A stretch of DNA of 64,000 bases. It comes from Alkalisalibacterium limincola. GTDB lineage: Bacteria; Pseudomonadota; Gammaproteobacteria; Xanthomonadales; Xanthomonadaceae. Shown one piece after another: positions 39,281 through 49,792 of this stretch (position 1 is the stretch's first letter; the number at the start of each line of letters is the position of its first letter). The translations under genes and the position numbers were made by a program. The notes beneath the pieces were generated by a model. It did not search any database, had not been told where the DNA came from, and saw nothing but the letters and a program-made list of their open reading frames with translations. The stretch is taken from the NCBI RefSeq assembly GCF_008017755.1, contig NZ_VRTS01000002.1:372001-436000 (forward strand). Reading direction: 5' to 3'.

Positions 39281-41659
39281 ATGAAGTTTCCCGAATCCTG
39301 GCTGCGCGAGCACGTCCGCACGGACGCCTCGCGCGAAGAACTGGCCCGGCGCCTGACCCTCTCCGGCCTCGAGGTCGAGGAGATCACGCAGATCGGAGGC
39401 GAGCTCGAAGGCGTGGTGGTGGCCGAGATCCTGGCCTGCGAGCCGCATCCGGACGCCGATCGCCTGCAGGTGTGCCGCGTGGCCACCGGCAGTGGCGAGG
39501 TGCAGATCGTGTGTGGCGCGCCGAATGCGCGCCCCGGACTGAAGGCGCCGCTGGCGATGGTCGGCGCGGAGTTGCCCGGTGGCCTGAAGATCAAGCCGGC
39601 GAAGCTGCGTGGCATCGAGTCCAGCGGCATGCTGTGCTCGGCGAAGGAGTTGCTGATAGATGCCGATGCATCGGGCCTGCTGGAGCTGTCGGCGGATGCG
39701 CCGGTGGGTGAAGCGCTGGCGCGCCACCTGGGGCTGCCCGATGCCAGCTTCGAACTGAAGCTGACCCCGAACCTGGCGCACTGCTTCTCGATCCGCGGCG
39801 TGGCCTTCGATGTCGCGGCCAGTTTCGGCAGCACCGTGCAGCCATTCGAGATCAAGCCGGTGGCGCCGTCCACCCAGGCGCGCGTGGCGATCGCGCTGGA
39901 TGCCGGTGCCGACTGCCCGCGCTACTGCGGCCGGGTCATCGAGGGCATCGAGGCCGGCGCCGCGACACCGGCGTGGATCGCCGACCGCCTGCGCCGCAGC
40001 GGCGTTCGCCCGGTCAGCCTGCTGGTCGACGTGACCCAGTACGTGATGCTGGAACTCGGCCAGCCGATGCACGCCTTCGACCGCGATGCGCTGGAAGGCC
40101 CGGTGGGTGTGCGCCGGGCGCGCCCGGGCGAGACGCTGAAGCTGCTCGACGAACGCGAGGTCACGCTGGATCCGCACTACCTGCTGGTCACCGACGGCGA
40201 CCGGCCGGTGGCGCTGGCCGGGGTCATGGGCGGCTGGGACAGCCGCGTCACGCAAGCCACCCGGAACGTGTTCCTTGAAAGCGCGCATTTCGCGCCGGAC
40301 GCGATCATCGGCCGGGCGCGCAAGCTCGGCATGCATACCGATGCCTCGCACCGTTTCGAGCGCGGGGTCGACCCGGAGCTGCCGCGACGGGCGCTGGAGC
40401 GGGCGACGGCGCTGATCCTCGCCGCCGCCGGTGGACAGGCTGGCCCGGTCGTGGAGGCCACCGCCGACGAGCACCTCAGGGCACCCCAGGCGGTGCGGCT
40501 GCGGCGTGGCCGTCTTGCGCGCGTGCTTGGCATCACGGTCGACGAGGCCGAGGTCGAGCGGATCCTGCGCGCGCTCGGCATGCAGGTCGATGCCACGCCG
40601 GACGGCTGGGTCGTGGTGCCGCCCAGCAGCCGCTTCGACATCGCGATCGAGGAGGACCTGGTCGAGGAGGTCGCGCGCATCCACGGCTACGACCGCATCC
40701 CGACGTCCCTGCCGACCGGCGAGATCCGCGTCGCCGCACCGGGCGAGGGCATGGTGGAGGAGGCGGCCGTGCGTCGCCAGCTGGCAGGCCGCGACTACCT
40801 CGAGGCGATCAACTACGCCTTCGTCGATCCGCGCTGGCTGGCGGACTGGGGCATGGAGCACGGCACCGTGGCGCTGGCCAACCCGCTCAGCAGCGAGTTG
40901 GCGGTGATGCGCCCCAGCCTGCTGCCGGGGCTGGTCGCCACCGTGAGGCGCAATCGTGCACGGCAGGCCGGCCGCGTGCGCCTGTTCGAGCTGGGTCGCA
41001 GTTTTTCCGCCGCCTCAGACGCCCAGGCACCGGTCGAGACCCGTCGCGTGGCCGCCGTCGCCTGTGGCCCCGCGGTGGCGGAGCAGTGGGGCGAAGCGGA
41101 TCGGGAAGTCGATTTCTTCGACCTCAAGGGTGACCTGGAAAGCCTGTTCGCACTGACGGCGACGAGCGCCCTGCGCTTCGAGCGCGCGGACGTCGAGTGG
41201 TTGCACCCCGGGCGCTCGGCCCGGGTGCTGCGCGACGGCCGGGCGGTGGGCTGGATCGGACATCTGCACCCGGCGCTGGCCGCACGACTGGATCTCGACG
41301 GCGAGACCGTGGTGTTCGAGGTGGAGCTCGACGCGGTGCAATCGCGTGCAGTCGCCCGTGCCACGCCACCCTCGCGTTACCCGTCCGTCCGCCAGGACCT
41401 CGCGTTCGTCGTCCCGGAAGCCGTCTCCTGGCAGGCCATGCGCGACAGCCTGGAGCAGGCGCTCGGCCCGCTGCTGCGCGAGGTCGTGCTGTTTGACCGC
41501 TACGTCGGCAAGGGCCTAGAACCCGGGACAAAGAGTCTCGCTATGGGCTTGATCTTGCAGGATGTTTCCCGCACTCTTGCCGAATCGGATGTGGAGCAGG
41601 CCCGTGCAGCGGCAATCACTGCGCTCACGGCGGACCACGGCGCAATCATCAGGGGGTGA
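39281..41659 (+). CDS. pheT: Phenylalanyl-tRNA synthetase beta subunit
   Basis: The 792-residue subunit is complete. It has the N-terminal tRNA-binding OB domain ([20 protein letters not shown]), the B3/B4 editing module ([12 protein letters not shown]), the B5 domain ([14 protein letters not shown]), the class II-like core with [13 protein letters not shown], and the C-terminal anticodon-binding fold. It follows pheS after 10 nt and is followed at once by ihfA, as in enteric bacteria. Confidence 0.97.
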   Translation: MKFPESWLREHVRTDASREELARRLTLSGLEVEEITQIGGELEGVVVAEILACEPHPDADRLQVCRVATGSGEVQIVCGAPNARPGLKAPLAMVGAELPGGLKIKPAKLRGIESSGMLCSAKELLIDADASGLLELSADAPVGEALARHLGLPDASFELKLTPNLAHCFSIRGVAFDVAASFGSTVQPFEIKPVAPSTQARVAIALDAGADCPRYCGRVIEGIEAGAATPAWIADRLRRSGVRPVSLLVDVTQYVMLELGQPMHAFDRDALEGPVGVRRARPGETLKLLDEREVTLDPHYLLVTDGDRPVALAGVMGGWDSRVTQATRNVFLESAHFAPDAIIGRARKLGMHTDASHRFERGVDPELPRRALERATALILAAAGGQAGPVVEATADEHLRAPQAVRLRRGRLARVLGITVDEAEVERILRALGMQVDATPDGWVVVPPSSRFDIAIEEDLVEEVARIHGYDRIPTSLPTGEIRVAAPGEGMVEEAAVRRQLAGRDYLEAINYAFVDPRWLADWGMEHGTVALANPLSSELAVMRPSLLPGLVATVRRNRARQAGRVRLFELGRSFSAASDAQAPVETRRVAAVACGPAVAEQWGEADREVDFFDLKGDLESLFALTATSALRFERADVEWLHPGRSARVLRDGRAVGWIGHLHPALAARLDLDGETVVFEVELDAVQSRAVARATPPSRYPSVRQDLAFVVPEAVSWQAMRDSLEQALGPLLREVVLFDRYVGKGLEPGTKSLAMGLILQDVSRTLAESDVEQARAAAITALTADHGAIIRG

Positions 41660-41660
41660 C

Positions 41661-41960
41661 ATGGCGCTGACCAAGGCCGAGATGGCCGAACGACTCTACG
41701 ACGAAGTGGGTCTGAACAAGCGCGAGGCGAAGGAATTCGTCGACGCGTTCTTCGACTCGCTTCGCCACGCGCTGGAGAACGGGCAGCAGGTCAAGCTGTC
41801 CGGCTTCGGCAACTTCGACCTGCGGCGCAAGAACGAGCGCCCGGGCCGCAATCCCAAGACCGGCGAGGAGATCCCTATCTCCGCGCGCACGGTGGTGACC
41901 TTCCGTCCCGGTCAGAAGCTCAAGGAGCGCGTGGAGGCCTATGCTGGATCCGGGCAGTAA
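41661..41960 (+). CDS. ihfA: Integration host factor alpha subunit
   Basis: The 99-residue protein begins [20 protein letters not shown] and carries the DNA-bending beta arm with [20 protein letters not shown], including the conserved intercalating proline region. It forms a dimer with IhfB and bends DNA at specific sites. It starts 1 nt after the pheT stop and overlaps the next gene by 20 nt. Confidence 0.96.
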   Translation: MALTKAEMAERLYDEVGLNKREAKEFVDAFFDSLRHALENGQQVKLSGFGNFDLRRKNERPGRNPKTGEEIPISARTVVTFRPGQKLKERVEAYAGSGQ

Positions 41961-42297
41961 CCGCGAACTCCCGCCGATCCCGGCGAAGCGCTACTTCACC
42001 ATCGGTGAGGTCAGTGAACTGTGCGACGTGAAGCCGCACGTGCTGCGGTACTGGGAAACCGAGTTCCCCAGCCTCAGCCCGGTCAAACGGCGTGGCAACC
42101 GGCGCTACTACCAGCGCCACGACGTGCTGATGATCCGCCAGATCCGCGCCCTGCTGTATGAACAGGGCTACACGATCGGTGGCGCCCGGCTGCGGCTGGA
42201 AGGCGACCAGGGCAAGCAGGAAACGACCATGACCGGGCAGGTGATCCGCCAGGTGCGCATGGAGCTGGAGGAAGTCCTGCAATTGCTGCGCCGCTGA
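41941..42297 (+). CDS. MerR-family transcriptional regulator
   Basis: The 118-residue protein has the MerR winged helix ([20 protein letters not shown] then [10 protein letters not shown] and [12 protein letters not shown]) and a short helical tail, with no effector domain and no cysteine cluster. This short type always follows ihfA in related genomes. Its ligand and targets are unknown. Confidence 0.9.
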   Translation: MLDPGSNRELPPIPAKRYFTIGEVSELCDVKPHVLRYWETEFPSLSPVKRRGNRRYYQRHDVLMIRQIRALLYEQGYTIGGARLRLEGDQGKQETTMTGQVIRQVRMELEEVLQLLRR

Positions 42298-42348
42298 ATC
42301 CGCTGGAAACGGCGTCGAACAAGGCGCCACCCACGCCGGGATTCCGGC

Positions 42349-42354
42349 TATACT
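42349..42354 (+). promoter_or_regulatory. Likely -10 box of tRNA-Pro
   Basis: TATACT lies 45 nt before the tRNA in the gap after the merR-type gene. No good -35 is seen at the usual distance, so the call rests on the -10 alone. Confidence 0.4.
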
Positions 42355-42399
42355 TTGCGACCCCGACGGCCTGTCCGCCGGGGCGTTGTCCGCGGAACT

Positions 42400-42476
42400 C
42401 GGGGCGTAGCGCAGCCTGGTAGCGCACTACAATGGGGTTGTAGGGGTCGTGAGTTCGAATCTCACCGTCCCGACCA
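42400..42476 (+). tRNA. tRNA-Pro (anticodon GGG)
   Basis: The 77-nt gene has a complete cloverleaf, anticodon loop ATGGGGT with GGG at 42434-42436, T loop AGTTCGAATCT, and an encoded CCA. Confidence 0.97.
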
Positions 42477-42491
42477 CTTCGCAGACACGGA

Positions 42492-42520
42492 AAAGGCACC
42501 CACGCGGGTGCCTTTCTCGT
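42492..42520 (+). terminator. Rho-independent terminator after tRNA-Pro
   Basis: A 10-bp stem AAAGGCACCC/GGGTGCCTTT with loop ACGC runs into TCTCGTT. It may also serve the convergent DUF5666 gene. Confidence 0.85.
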
Positions 42521-42535
42521 TCCTGGCCCCTTGGC

Positions 42536-42817
42536 CTAGTCTTCCAGCTCGATCTCGGTGGCGATGTGCACGCCATGGCGATAGATGAACTCGACCTCGA
42601 CCTCGTCGCCGACCCGCAGGTCGCCGAAGTAACGCAGGTCGTCGTCGTATTCGGTCCGATGGTCGGTGTAGAAGACGATGCCCTGGACCATCACGCTTTG
42701 GCTGGCCCAGTCGATCGACTCGACGTACCCCTTGATCTCGTTCTCGTCGGCCAGTGCCACCGGAGCGGCGATCGCCAGCAGCAGGCCGGTCGAGATTGCA
42801 GCGAATGCACGCTTCAT
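42536..42817 (-). CDS. Small secreted DUF5666-like protein
   Basis: The 93-residue protein has a signal peptide (MKRAFAAISTGLLLAIAAPV, cut after ALA). The mature part, EIKGYVESIDWASQSVMVQG to VGDEVEVEFIYRHGVHIATE, has the OB-like beta pattern of DUF5666 proteins. GGAGGAG precedes the ATG at 42817. It should be periplasmic; function is unknown. Confidence 0.75.
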   Translation of the reverse strand: MKRAFAAISTGLLLAIAAPVALADENEIKGYVESIDWASQSVMVQGIVFYTDHRTEYDDDLRYFGDLRVGDEVEVEFIYRHGVHIATEIELED

Positions 42818-42905
42818 TGGTGGCTCCTCCAGTGTGGACTGGACCCACTTTCCCGTTGCGACGCTGAAACACGCATGAAGCATCCGCCCACCGGCAAGGG
42901 CCGGT

Positions 42906-44141
42906 TCAGTACAGCACTCGTGCCCTGAGCGTCCCCGGAATCGCTGCCAGTCGGTCCTTGAGCTGGGTTGCATCCGCCGCGGCACCGCTGACGTCGATGA
43001 CGACGTAGCCCACCTCACCTCGCGTCTGCAGGTACTGGCCTTCGATATTGAGCCCGCTTTCGGAGAACAGCTCGTTGACCTTGCTCAGCATGCCGGGGAT
43101 GTTGCGGTGGATGTGGAGCAGGCGGCGGCTGCCGGCATGGCCGGGCAGCGACACCTCCGGGAAGTTGACCGCCGAGAGCGTGGACCCGTTGTCGGAATAG
43201 CGCACCAGCTTCGCCGCGACCTCTCGGCCGATGTTGTCCTGCGCTTCCAGCGTGCTGCCGCCCACGTGCGGCGTCAGGATGACGTTGTCCAAGCCGCGCA
43301 ACGGCGAGACGAACTCGTCCTGGTTGGACTGCGGCTCGACCGGGAACACGTCGATCGCGGCCCCGGCGAGATGCCCGGCACGCAGCGCGGACGCCAGTGC
43401 ATCGAGGTCGACGACCGTGCCGCGCGAAGCATTGATCAGCAGGCCGCCGCGCTTCATGCGTGCGATCGCCGCCGAGTCGATCAGCTCGCGGGTGGCCGGC
43501 GTCTCGGGCACGTGCAGCGTCACCAGGTCGGCACGCTCCAGCAACTCGTCGAGGTCGGCGGCCGCACGCGCGTTGCCCAGCGCCAGTTTCGGTTCGATGT
43601 CGTGGTAGATCACGCGCATCCCGAGGCCCTCGGCCAACAGACCCACCTGGGTGCCGATGTGGCCGTAGCCGATGATGCCCAGCACCTTGTCGCGCACCTC
43701 GTAGCTGCCGGTGGCGGACTTGATCCAGCCGCCGCGGTGGCAGGCCATGTTCTTCTCCGGCACGCGGCGCATCAGCAGGATCGCCTCGGCGATGACCAGC
43801 TCGGCCACGCTGCGCGTATTGGAGTAGGGCGCGTTGAACACCGGGATTCCCAGCGACTGCGCCGCGGCCAGGTCGACCTGGTTGGTGCCGATGCAGAAGC
43901 AGCCCACCGCCATCAGCCTCCGGCCCGCCTCGAGCGCTGCCGCGTCGAGCTGGGTGCGCGAGCGGATGCCGAGGATGTGCGTCTCGGCCAGCTTCGCGCG
44001 CAGTTCGGTGGGCTCCAGGGCCTTGGCGTGCGCTTCTATGCGCGTGTACCCCGCGGCCTTGAACGCGTCCACGGTGCTGGGGCTGACGCCCTCGAGCAGC
44101 AGCACTTGGATGTCTTCGCGCGGGAACGAGGTGTCGGCCAT
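42906..44141 (-). CDS. serA: D-3-phosphoglycerate dehydrogenase
   Basis: SerA oxidises 3-phosphoglycerate, the first step of serine synthesis. The 411-residue protein is of the short E. coli type: substrate domain, NAD-binding motif LGIIGYGHIGTQVG, active-site elements SRGTVVDLD and TPHVGGST, and a C-terminal ACT domain (LLHIHRNIPGMLSKVNE) that usually binds serine for feedback. The start at 44141 (MADTSFPREDIQVLLLEG) matches the family. It is divergent from the dehydrogenase gene at 44253. Confidence 0.95.
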   Translation of the reverse strand: MADTSFPREDIQVLLLEGVSPSTVDAFKAAGYTRIEAHAKALEPTELRAKLAETHILGIRSRTQLDAAALEAGRRLMAVGCFCIGTNQVDLAAAQSLGIPVFNAPYSNTRSVAELVIAEAILLMRRVPEKNMACHRGGWIKSATGSYEVRDKVLGIIGYGHIGTQVGLLAEGLGMRVIYHDIEPKLALGNARAAADLDELLERADLVTLHVPETPATRELIDSAAIARMKRGGLLINASRGTVVDLDALASALRAGHLAGAAIDVFPVEPQSNQDEFVSPLRGLDNVILTPHVGGSTLEAQDNIGREVAAKLVRYSDNGSTLSAVNFPEVSLPGHAGSRRLLHIHRNIPGMLSKVNELFSESGLNIEGQYLQTRGEVGYVVIDVSGAAADATQLKDRLAAIPGTLRARVLY

Positions 44142-44252
44142 GTCGGGGCGGTCCTGGGGGTGGAGGATCACTATGCCAGAGCCCGGCAGGGTCGCGGGTC
44201 GCGCGCGGCATGGCGATACACTGCAAGCCCACATCCGCACGTGAACCCCGGC

Positions 44253-45631
<1,379 letters not shown>

Positions 45632-45635
<4 letters not shown>

Positions 45636-46539
45636 GCCGGGCTGGGGCGGGCGCGTGCTTCGAGCGCCTGGACGCGGCGCGCGAGACCTTGTCCGGGGCC
45701 CGTCTGGCCTTCGTCGGTGGACAGGGAAAATCCGGCACGACCTGGGTCGAGCGCCTCATCGACGCCCATCCCGACGCGGCCTGCCTGGGCGAGGGGCATT
45801 TCGCCGCGGGCCTGGGCCGCGGGTTGTACGCGGCGCTGGAGGACTACAACCGCCTGGTGGCGGCGAACAACGCGAGTTTCCCGGAACTCGAGGACTTCCC
45901 GGGCATGGATGCCGATGCGATGGCCGAACTGGTGCGGGCGGCGCTGGTGATGCAGTTCGCCCGGATCGCGCAACGAAACGCCCGTGCCCGGCTCGTGGCG
46001 GTGCGCACGCCCTCGGAGCTGGACTGGCTTCGCCAGTTGGCGATGCTCGTGCCCGGAGCCGTGTTCGTGCATGCGGTGCGCGACCCCCGCGATGTCGCCG
46101 TGTCGCTGTGGTTCCACGGCGAGCGCCTGTCCCCGGGAAGCATGACCCGCGAACACGGCACGCCGGCGCGTCTGGCGACGCGGCTTGTCCCCGGCTGGGC
46201 GCGGCATGTCCTCAACGTCAGGCAGGCGGCGGCCGAGTGCGGGGCGCACGTGCACGAGGTGCGCTACGAGCGGCTGATCCGGGAGGGGCCCGCCGAGGCC
46301 GCGGCGCTGTTCGAGGCGTTGGGCCTGGACGCTCCGCTGCCCGCGTCGCGCAGGCGCTGGAGGCGTGTCGTTTCGAGAAGCTCAGTGGCGGAAGGAAGCC
46401 CGGGGAATCGAACGCCGCTTCGCACTTCCGCAGCGGCACGGCCGGGCAATGGGCCTCGCTGATGCCGCCGGCCCCGGACGGGGGCTGGCCGGCCGATGTC
46501 GCCGGACTGCTCGATTCCCTCGGCTATGCAGCGCGCTGA
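45632..46539 (+). CDS. Sulfotransferase-family protein (frame broken near 46340)
   Basis: The PAPS 5'-phosphosulfate loop is seen as FVGGQGKSGTTWVERLID near residue 30 and the 3'-phosphate motif as VRDPRDVAVSLWFHG. The frame breaks after GLDAPLP; one added C continues as RVAQALEACRFEKLSGG and GQWASLMPPAP to 46539, about 302 residues. The TTG start at 45632 overlaps the previous stop. It should transfer sulfate from PAPS to an unknown acceptor. Confidence 0.78.
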
Positions 46540-46624
46540 CCGCGCCGAGCGGCCTTCGCATGCGCGGCGCGGACGCATCGCGTAGCCTAGCGGGCTTTGG
46601 TCCCGCACGAAGACAGGAGTCACG

Positions 46625-47577
46625 ATGTCCGCTCCCCTCCGCGAGCTCTACCCCGAGATCGAGCCCTACGACACCGGCACGCTGGCTGTCGACGGACGCC
46701 ACACGCTCTACTACGAGCAAAGCGGCAACCCGAAGGGCAAGCCGGTGGTGCTGCTGCATGGCGGTCCCGGTGGTGGGTCGGCGCCGAAGATGCGCCGGCT
46801 GCACGATCCCGAGGCCTACCGGATCATCGTGTTCGACCAGCGCGGTGCCGGGCGTTCGACCCCCCACGCCGACCTGGTCGACAACACCACCTGGCACCTG
46901 GTGGCGGACATCGAGGCGCTGCGTGAACACCTTGGCGTCGAGCGCTGGCAGGTGTTCGGCGGCTCATGGGGCTCGACGCTGTCGCTGGCCTACGCCCAGG
47001 CGCATCCCGGGCGGGTGAGCGAACTGGTGCTGCGCGGCATCTTCATGCTGCGCCGGTGGGAGCTGGAGTGGTTCTACCAGGAAGGGGCGTCGCGGCTGTT
47101 CCCGGATGCCTGGGAGCGCTACCTGGAGCCGATCCCCGAGGTCGAGCGCCACGACCTGATCTCCGCCTACCACCGGCGGCTCACCTCGAACGACGAGGCC
47201 ACGCGGCTGCGTGCCGCCCGCGCCTGGTCGGTTTGGGAGGCGGCCACCAGCTTCCTGCACCAGGACCCGGGCTTCATGGATTCCCACGAGGACCCCCAGT
47301 TCGCGCTGGCCTTCGCGCGCATCGAGTGCCACTACTTCGTCAACGGCGGATTCTTCGAGGTCGAGGACCAGTTGCTGCGCGACGCCCATCGGCTCAGGGA
47401 CATTCCCGGAACGATCGTGCATGGACGCTACGACGTCGTGTGCCCGCTGGCGAACGCGTGGGACCTGCACAAGGCCTGGCCGGGTGCGACGCTGCGCATC
47501 TGTCCCGGTTCCGGGCATTCGGCCTTCGAGCCCGAGATCGCCAGCGCGCTGGTCGAGGCCACGACGGCTACCGCTGA
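46625..47577 (+). CDS. pip: Proline iminopeptidase (frame broken near 47562)
   Basis: This S33 alpha/beta hydrolase removes N-terminal proline from peptides. It shows HGGPGGGSAPKMRRLHDPEA, DQRGAGRSTPHA, the nucleophile elbow GGSWGSTLSLAYA, the acidic residue in HGRYDVVCPL and the histidine in PGSGHSAFEP. The frame breaks six codons before the end; one added base gives VEATDGYR and a stop at 47577, 317 residues. Uncorrected, it reads on for 800 nt. Confidence 0.92.
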
Positions 47578-47584
47578 GCGCGGG

Positions 47585-48136
47585 TCAGGGCGCAGCGTCC
47601 CAGGTCGCAGGCGTGCCGTCGGGATTGCGTTCGACGAAGTACAGCCCGGCGTAGAGCTTGGGGTCGATCGAGTAGCCCTTCGCGCGCATCGCGGCCAGCC
47701 ACGCCGCGGCCTCGCGGCGCGGCACCTCGTGCACGGTGATGCGTTCGGACTCGTCGCCGCCGCCGCTGCCCACCCGGCGCAGTCCATGGGCGCGGACGAA
47801 GCCGATCACCTCGTTGCTCATCCCGGACGAGGATGGGCCAGCCATCAGGGCTTCGATGCGGCTGGCCTCCCATCCGGTCTCTTCGATCAACTCGCGGTGG
47901 GCGGCGGTCTCCATGGATTCCTGCTCGCCGAGGTCGCCGACCAGGCCGGCGGGCATCTCGATCGATGCGCACTGGATCGCCTCGCGGTATTGCTCGACGA
48001 AAAGCAGGGTGTCGTGCGGCGTGAGGGCGACGATGATGACTGCCGAGCCGGCGTTGGTGCGTTCGGCGTACTCCCAGCGCCCCCGCCGCAGCAGGCGCAG
48101 GTACTTTCCTTCGTGCAGGTTCTCGACGTCTTCCAT
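47585..48136 (-). CDS. NUDIX hydrolase
   Basis: The 183-residue protein has a perfect Nudix box from G through GEQESMETAAHRELIEETGW, and the preceding EMPAGLVGD found in ADP-sugar pyrophosphatases of the NudF type. The ATG at 48136 is preferred over one 15 codons upstream. It is convergent with pip. Confidence 0.88.
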   Translation of the reverse strand: MEDVENLHEGKYLRLLRRGRWEYAERTNAGSAVIIVALTPHDTLLFVEQYREAIQCASIEMPAGLVGDLGEQESMETAAHRELIEETGWEASRIEALMAGPSSSGMSNEVIGFVRAHGLRRVGSGGGDESERITVHEVPRREAAAWLAAMRAKGYSIDPKLYAGLYFVERNPDGTPATWDAAP

Positions 48137-48155
48137 TGGTGGAGCAACTCCGGAT

Positions 48156-49049
48156 TCAGGGGGTGGCGAGGGCAGCGACACGACGCCGGGTCATCGGCCC
48201 CATGCGCAGTTGGTCCATCAGCTCGGTGGCCCGGGACCCATCGACGGCACCGCGCCGTCCGTCACGCAGCGCGTCGGGCAGCGGGGCATCGGTGGCGATC
48301 GTGGCCAGCCGGCGCGAGAGCAGGGCGATCGCCTGGTGCTCGGCCAGGCGCCGGGCGTGCGCTGCGGCGCCACGCAGCCTGAGGAAGGCCACCTCGGCCT
48401 TGCGCTCGAGCAGTTCGTCGAGGGTGTTGAAATGGGCGAGCAAGGCCGCGGCGGTCTTGGCACCGATGCCGGGCACCCCGGGAATGTTGTCGATCGCGTC
48501 GCCGGTCAGCCCCAGGTAGTCGGGGATCTGGTGCGCGTGCACGCCATAGCGCCCGATCACGCCGTCATGGCCCCAGCGCTGATCGCGGGCGTAGTCCCAC
48601 TGCGTGTCCCCGGGTTGCAGCAACTGCGAGAGGTCCTTGTCGGCGGAAACGATCACGCAGGCCCGGCCGGGCTGGCGCAGGCGTGCCATCGCGGTGCCGA
48701 TCAGGTCGTCGGCCTCGTAGCGGCCGTCGACCAGGGTCGCCAGGCCGATCGCCTCGCAAAACGCCAGGCAGTGCCGGAACTGGCGCTTGAGCTCCTCCGG
48801 GGCCGGTTCGCGGTTCGCCTTGTAGGCGGGATAGATCTCGTTGCGGAAGCTCGACTCCAGCGACTGGTCGAAGGCGACCACCACGTGGCTCGGGTGGTGG
48901 CGCTCCAGCAGTTCCAGCACGAAGCGCGCGAAGCCATGCACCGCATTGACCGGCCAGCCGTCGGCGTCGGTGAAGTCCGGTGGCATGGAGTGCCATGCGC
49001 GGAATACGTACAGGCTGGCGTCGACGAAGAAGATGTCATCGCCCTTCAT
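48156..49049 (-). CDS. 5'-3' exonuclease/flap endonuclease-like protein
   Basis: The 297-residue protein resembles the small nuclease domain found free in Xni (ExoIX) and fused in DNA polymerase I. Metal-site motifs are FVDASLYVFRAWHS, VVAFDQSLESSFR, YEADDLIGT and VSADKDLSQLL. The helix-hairpin-helix GVPGIGAKTAAALLAHFNTL follows. It probably cuts flap DNA. The ATG overlaps the nitroreductase stop (ATGA). Confidence 0.88.
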   Translation of the reverse strand: MKGDDIFFVDASLYVFRAWHSMPPDFTDADGWPVNAVHGFARFVLELLERHHPSHVVVAFDQSLESSFRNEIYPAYKANREPAPEELKRQFRHCLAFCEAIGLATLVDGRYEADDLIGTAMARLRQPGRACVIVSADKDLSQLLQPGDTQWDYARDQRWGHDGVIGRYGVHAHQIPDYLGLTGDAIDNIPGVPGIGAKTAAALLAHFNTLDELLERKAEVAFLRLRGAAAHARRLAEHQAIALLSRRLATIATDAPLPDALRDGRRGAVDGSRATELMDQLRMGPMTRRRVAALATP

Positions 49050-49615
49050 GCCGGGGTCCAGTCGGTCAGCAGCGCGGCCGGGTCCGGGCGCAGGCGCTCC
49101 GGGATGGGTCCGGCCACCGAGCCGATGTGGACGAAGCCGAGCACCTGCTCGTCGGGAGCGATCGACAAGGTCTCGCGCACCTTCGGGTCGTAGGCCGCCC
49201 AGCCGGTCAGCCACTGGGCACCGAAGCCCATGCCCTGGGCGGCCTGCAGTAGCGCGAAGCAGACGCTTCCCCCCGACAGCAGCTGCTCGACCTCCGGAAT
49301 CCGGTGGCCCTTGTGGATGCAGGCGACCACGGCGATGACGACCGGGGCCTGAACGAAGCGTTGCCGGTCTTTCTCCACCACCGCGTTGGAAGCATCAGGG
49401 TCGCGCTCCCGGCAGCGCTCCGCCAGGACATCACCCAGGGCGCGGCGCGCCTCCCCGCGGATGCGCACGAAGCGCCAGGGCGCAAGCCGGCCGTGGTCCG
49501 GGACCCGTACCGCGGAACGCAGCATCCGCAGCACCTGGTCGTGGTCGGGTCCCGGTTCGGAGAGCTGGCTGGAGGGCGTCGATATGCGGGAGTCGAGTAC
49601 GTCAAGCAGCGTCAT
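49046..49615 (-). CDS. Nitroreductase-family protein (YdjA-like)
   Basis: The 189-residue FMN-dependent oxidoreductase fold shows PDHGRLAPWRFVRIRGEARR, the expected N-terminal FMN-binding part, and LLQAAQGMGFGAQWLTGWAA and LGFVHIGSVAGP near the C-terminus. The substrate is unknown. It is the first gene of the minus-strand set with the exonuclease and NUDIX genes. Confidence 0.88.
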   Translation of the reverse strand: MTLLDVLDSRISTPSSQLSEPGPDHDQVLRMLRSAVRVPDHGRLAPWRFVRIRGEARRALGDVLAERCRERDPDASNAVVEKDRQRFVQAPVVIAVVACIHKGHRIPEVEQLLSGGSVCFALLQAAQGMGFGAQWLTGWAAYDPKVRETLSIAPDEQVLGFVHIGSVAGPIPERLRPDPAALLTDWTPA

Positions 49616-49792
49616 TATCTGACCTCGGTCGTCTTTTTTTTGCGTCGTTTCACCAGAAAACTGCGGGCGCGCTCACAAAACCGATGTGAACTCGCCCATA
49701 AGCTAGTGCTGCCCCCCCGTGTCGCCGGCATGCCCCTTGGGCTCCCGGCCACCATAGCGACCCGAGCAGCGTTCGACAGGAGTCCGGTCGTC

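Noticed and set aside
46625-48382. 585-codon reading of pip continuing past its normal end
   Set aside because: The last 270 codons are antisense to the NUDIX and exonuclease genes; the extension results from one missing base near 47562.
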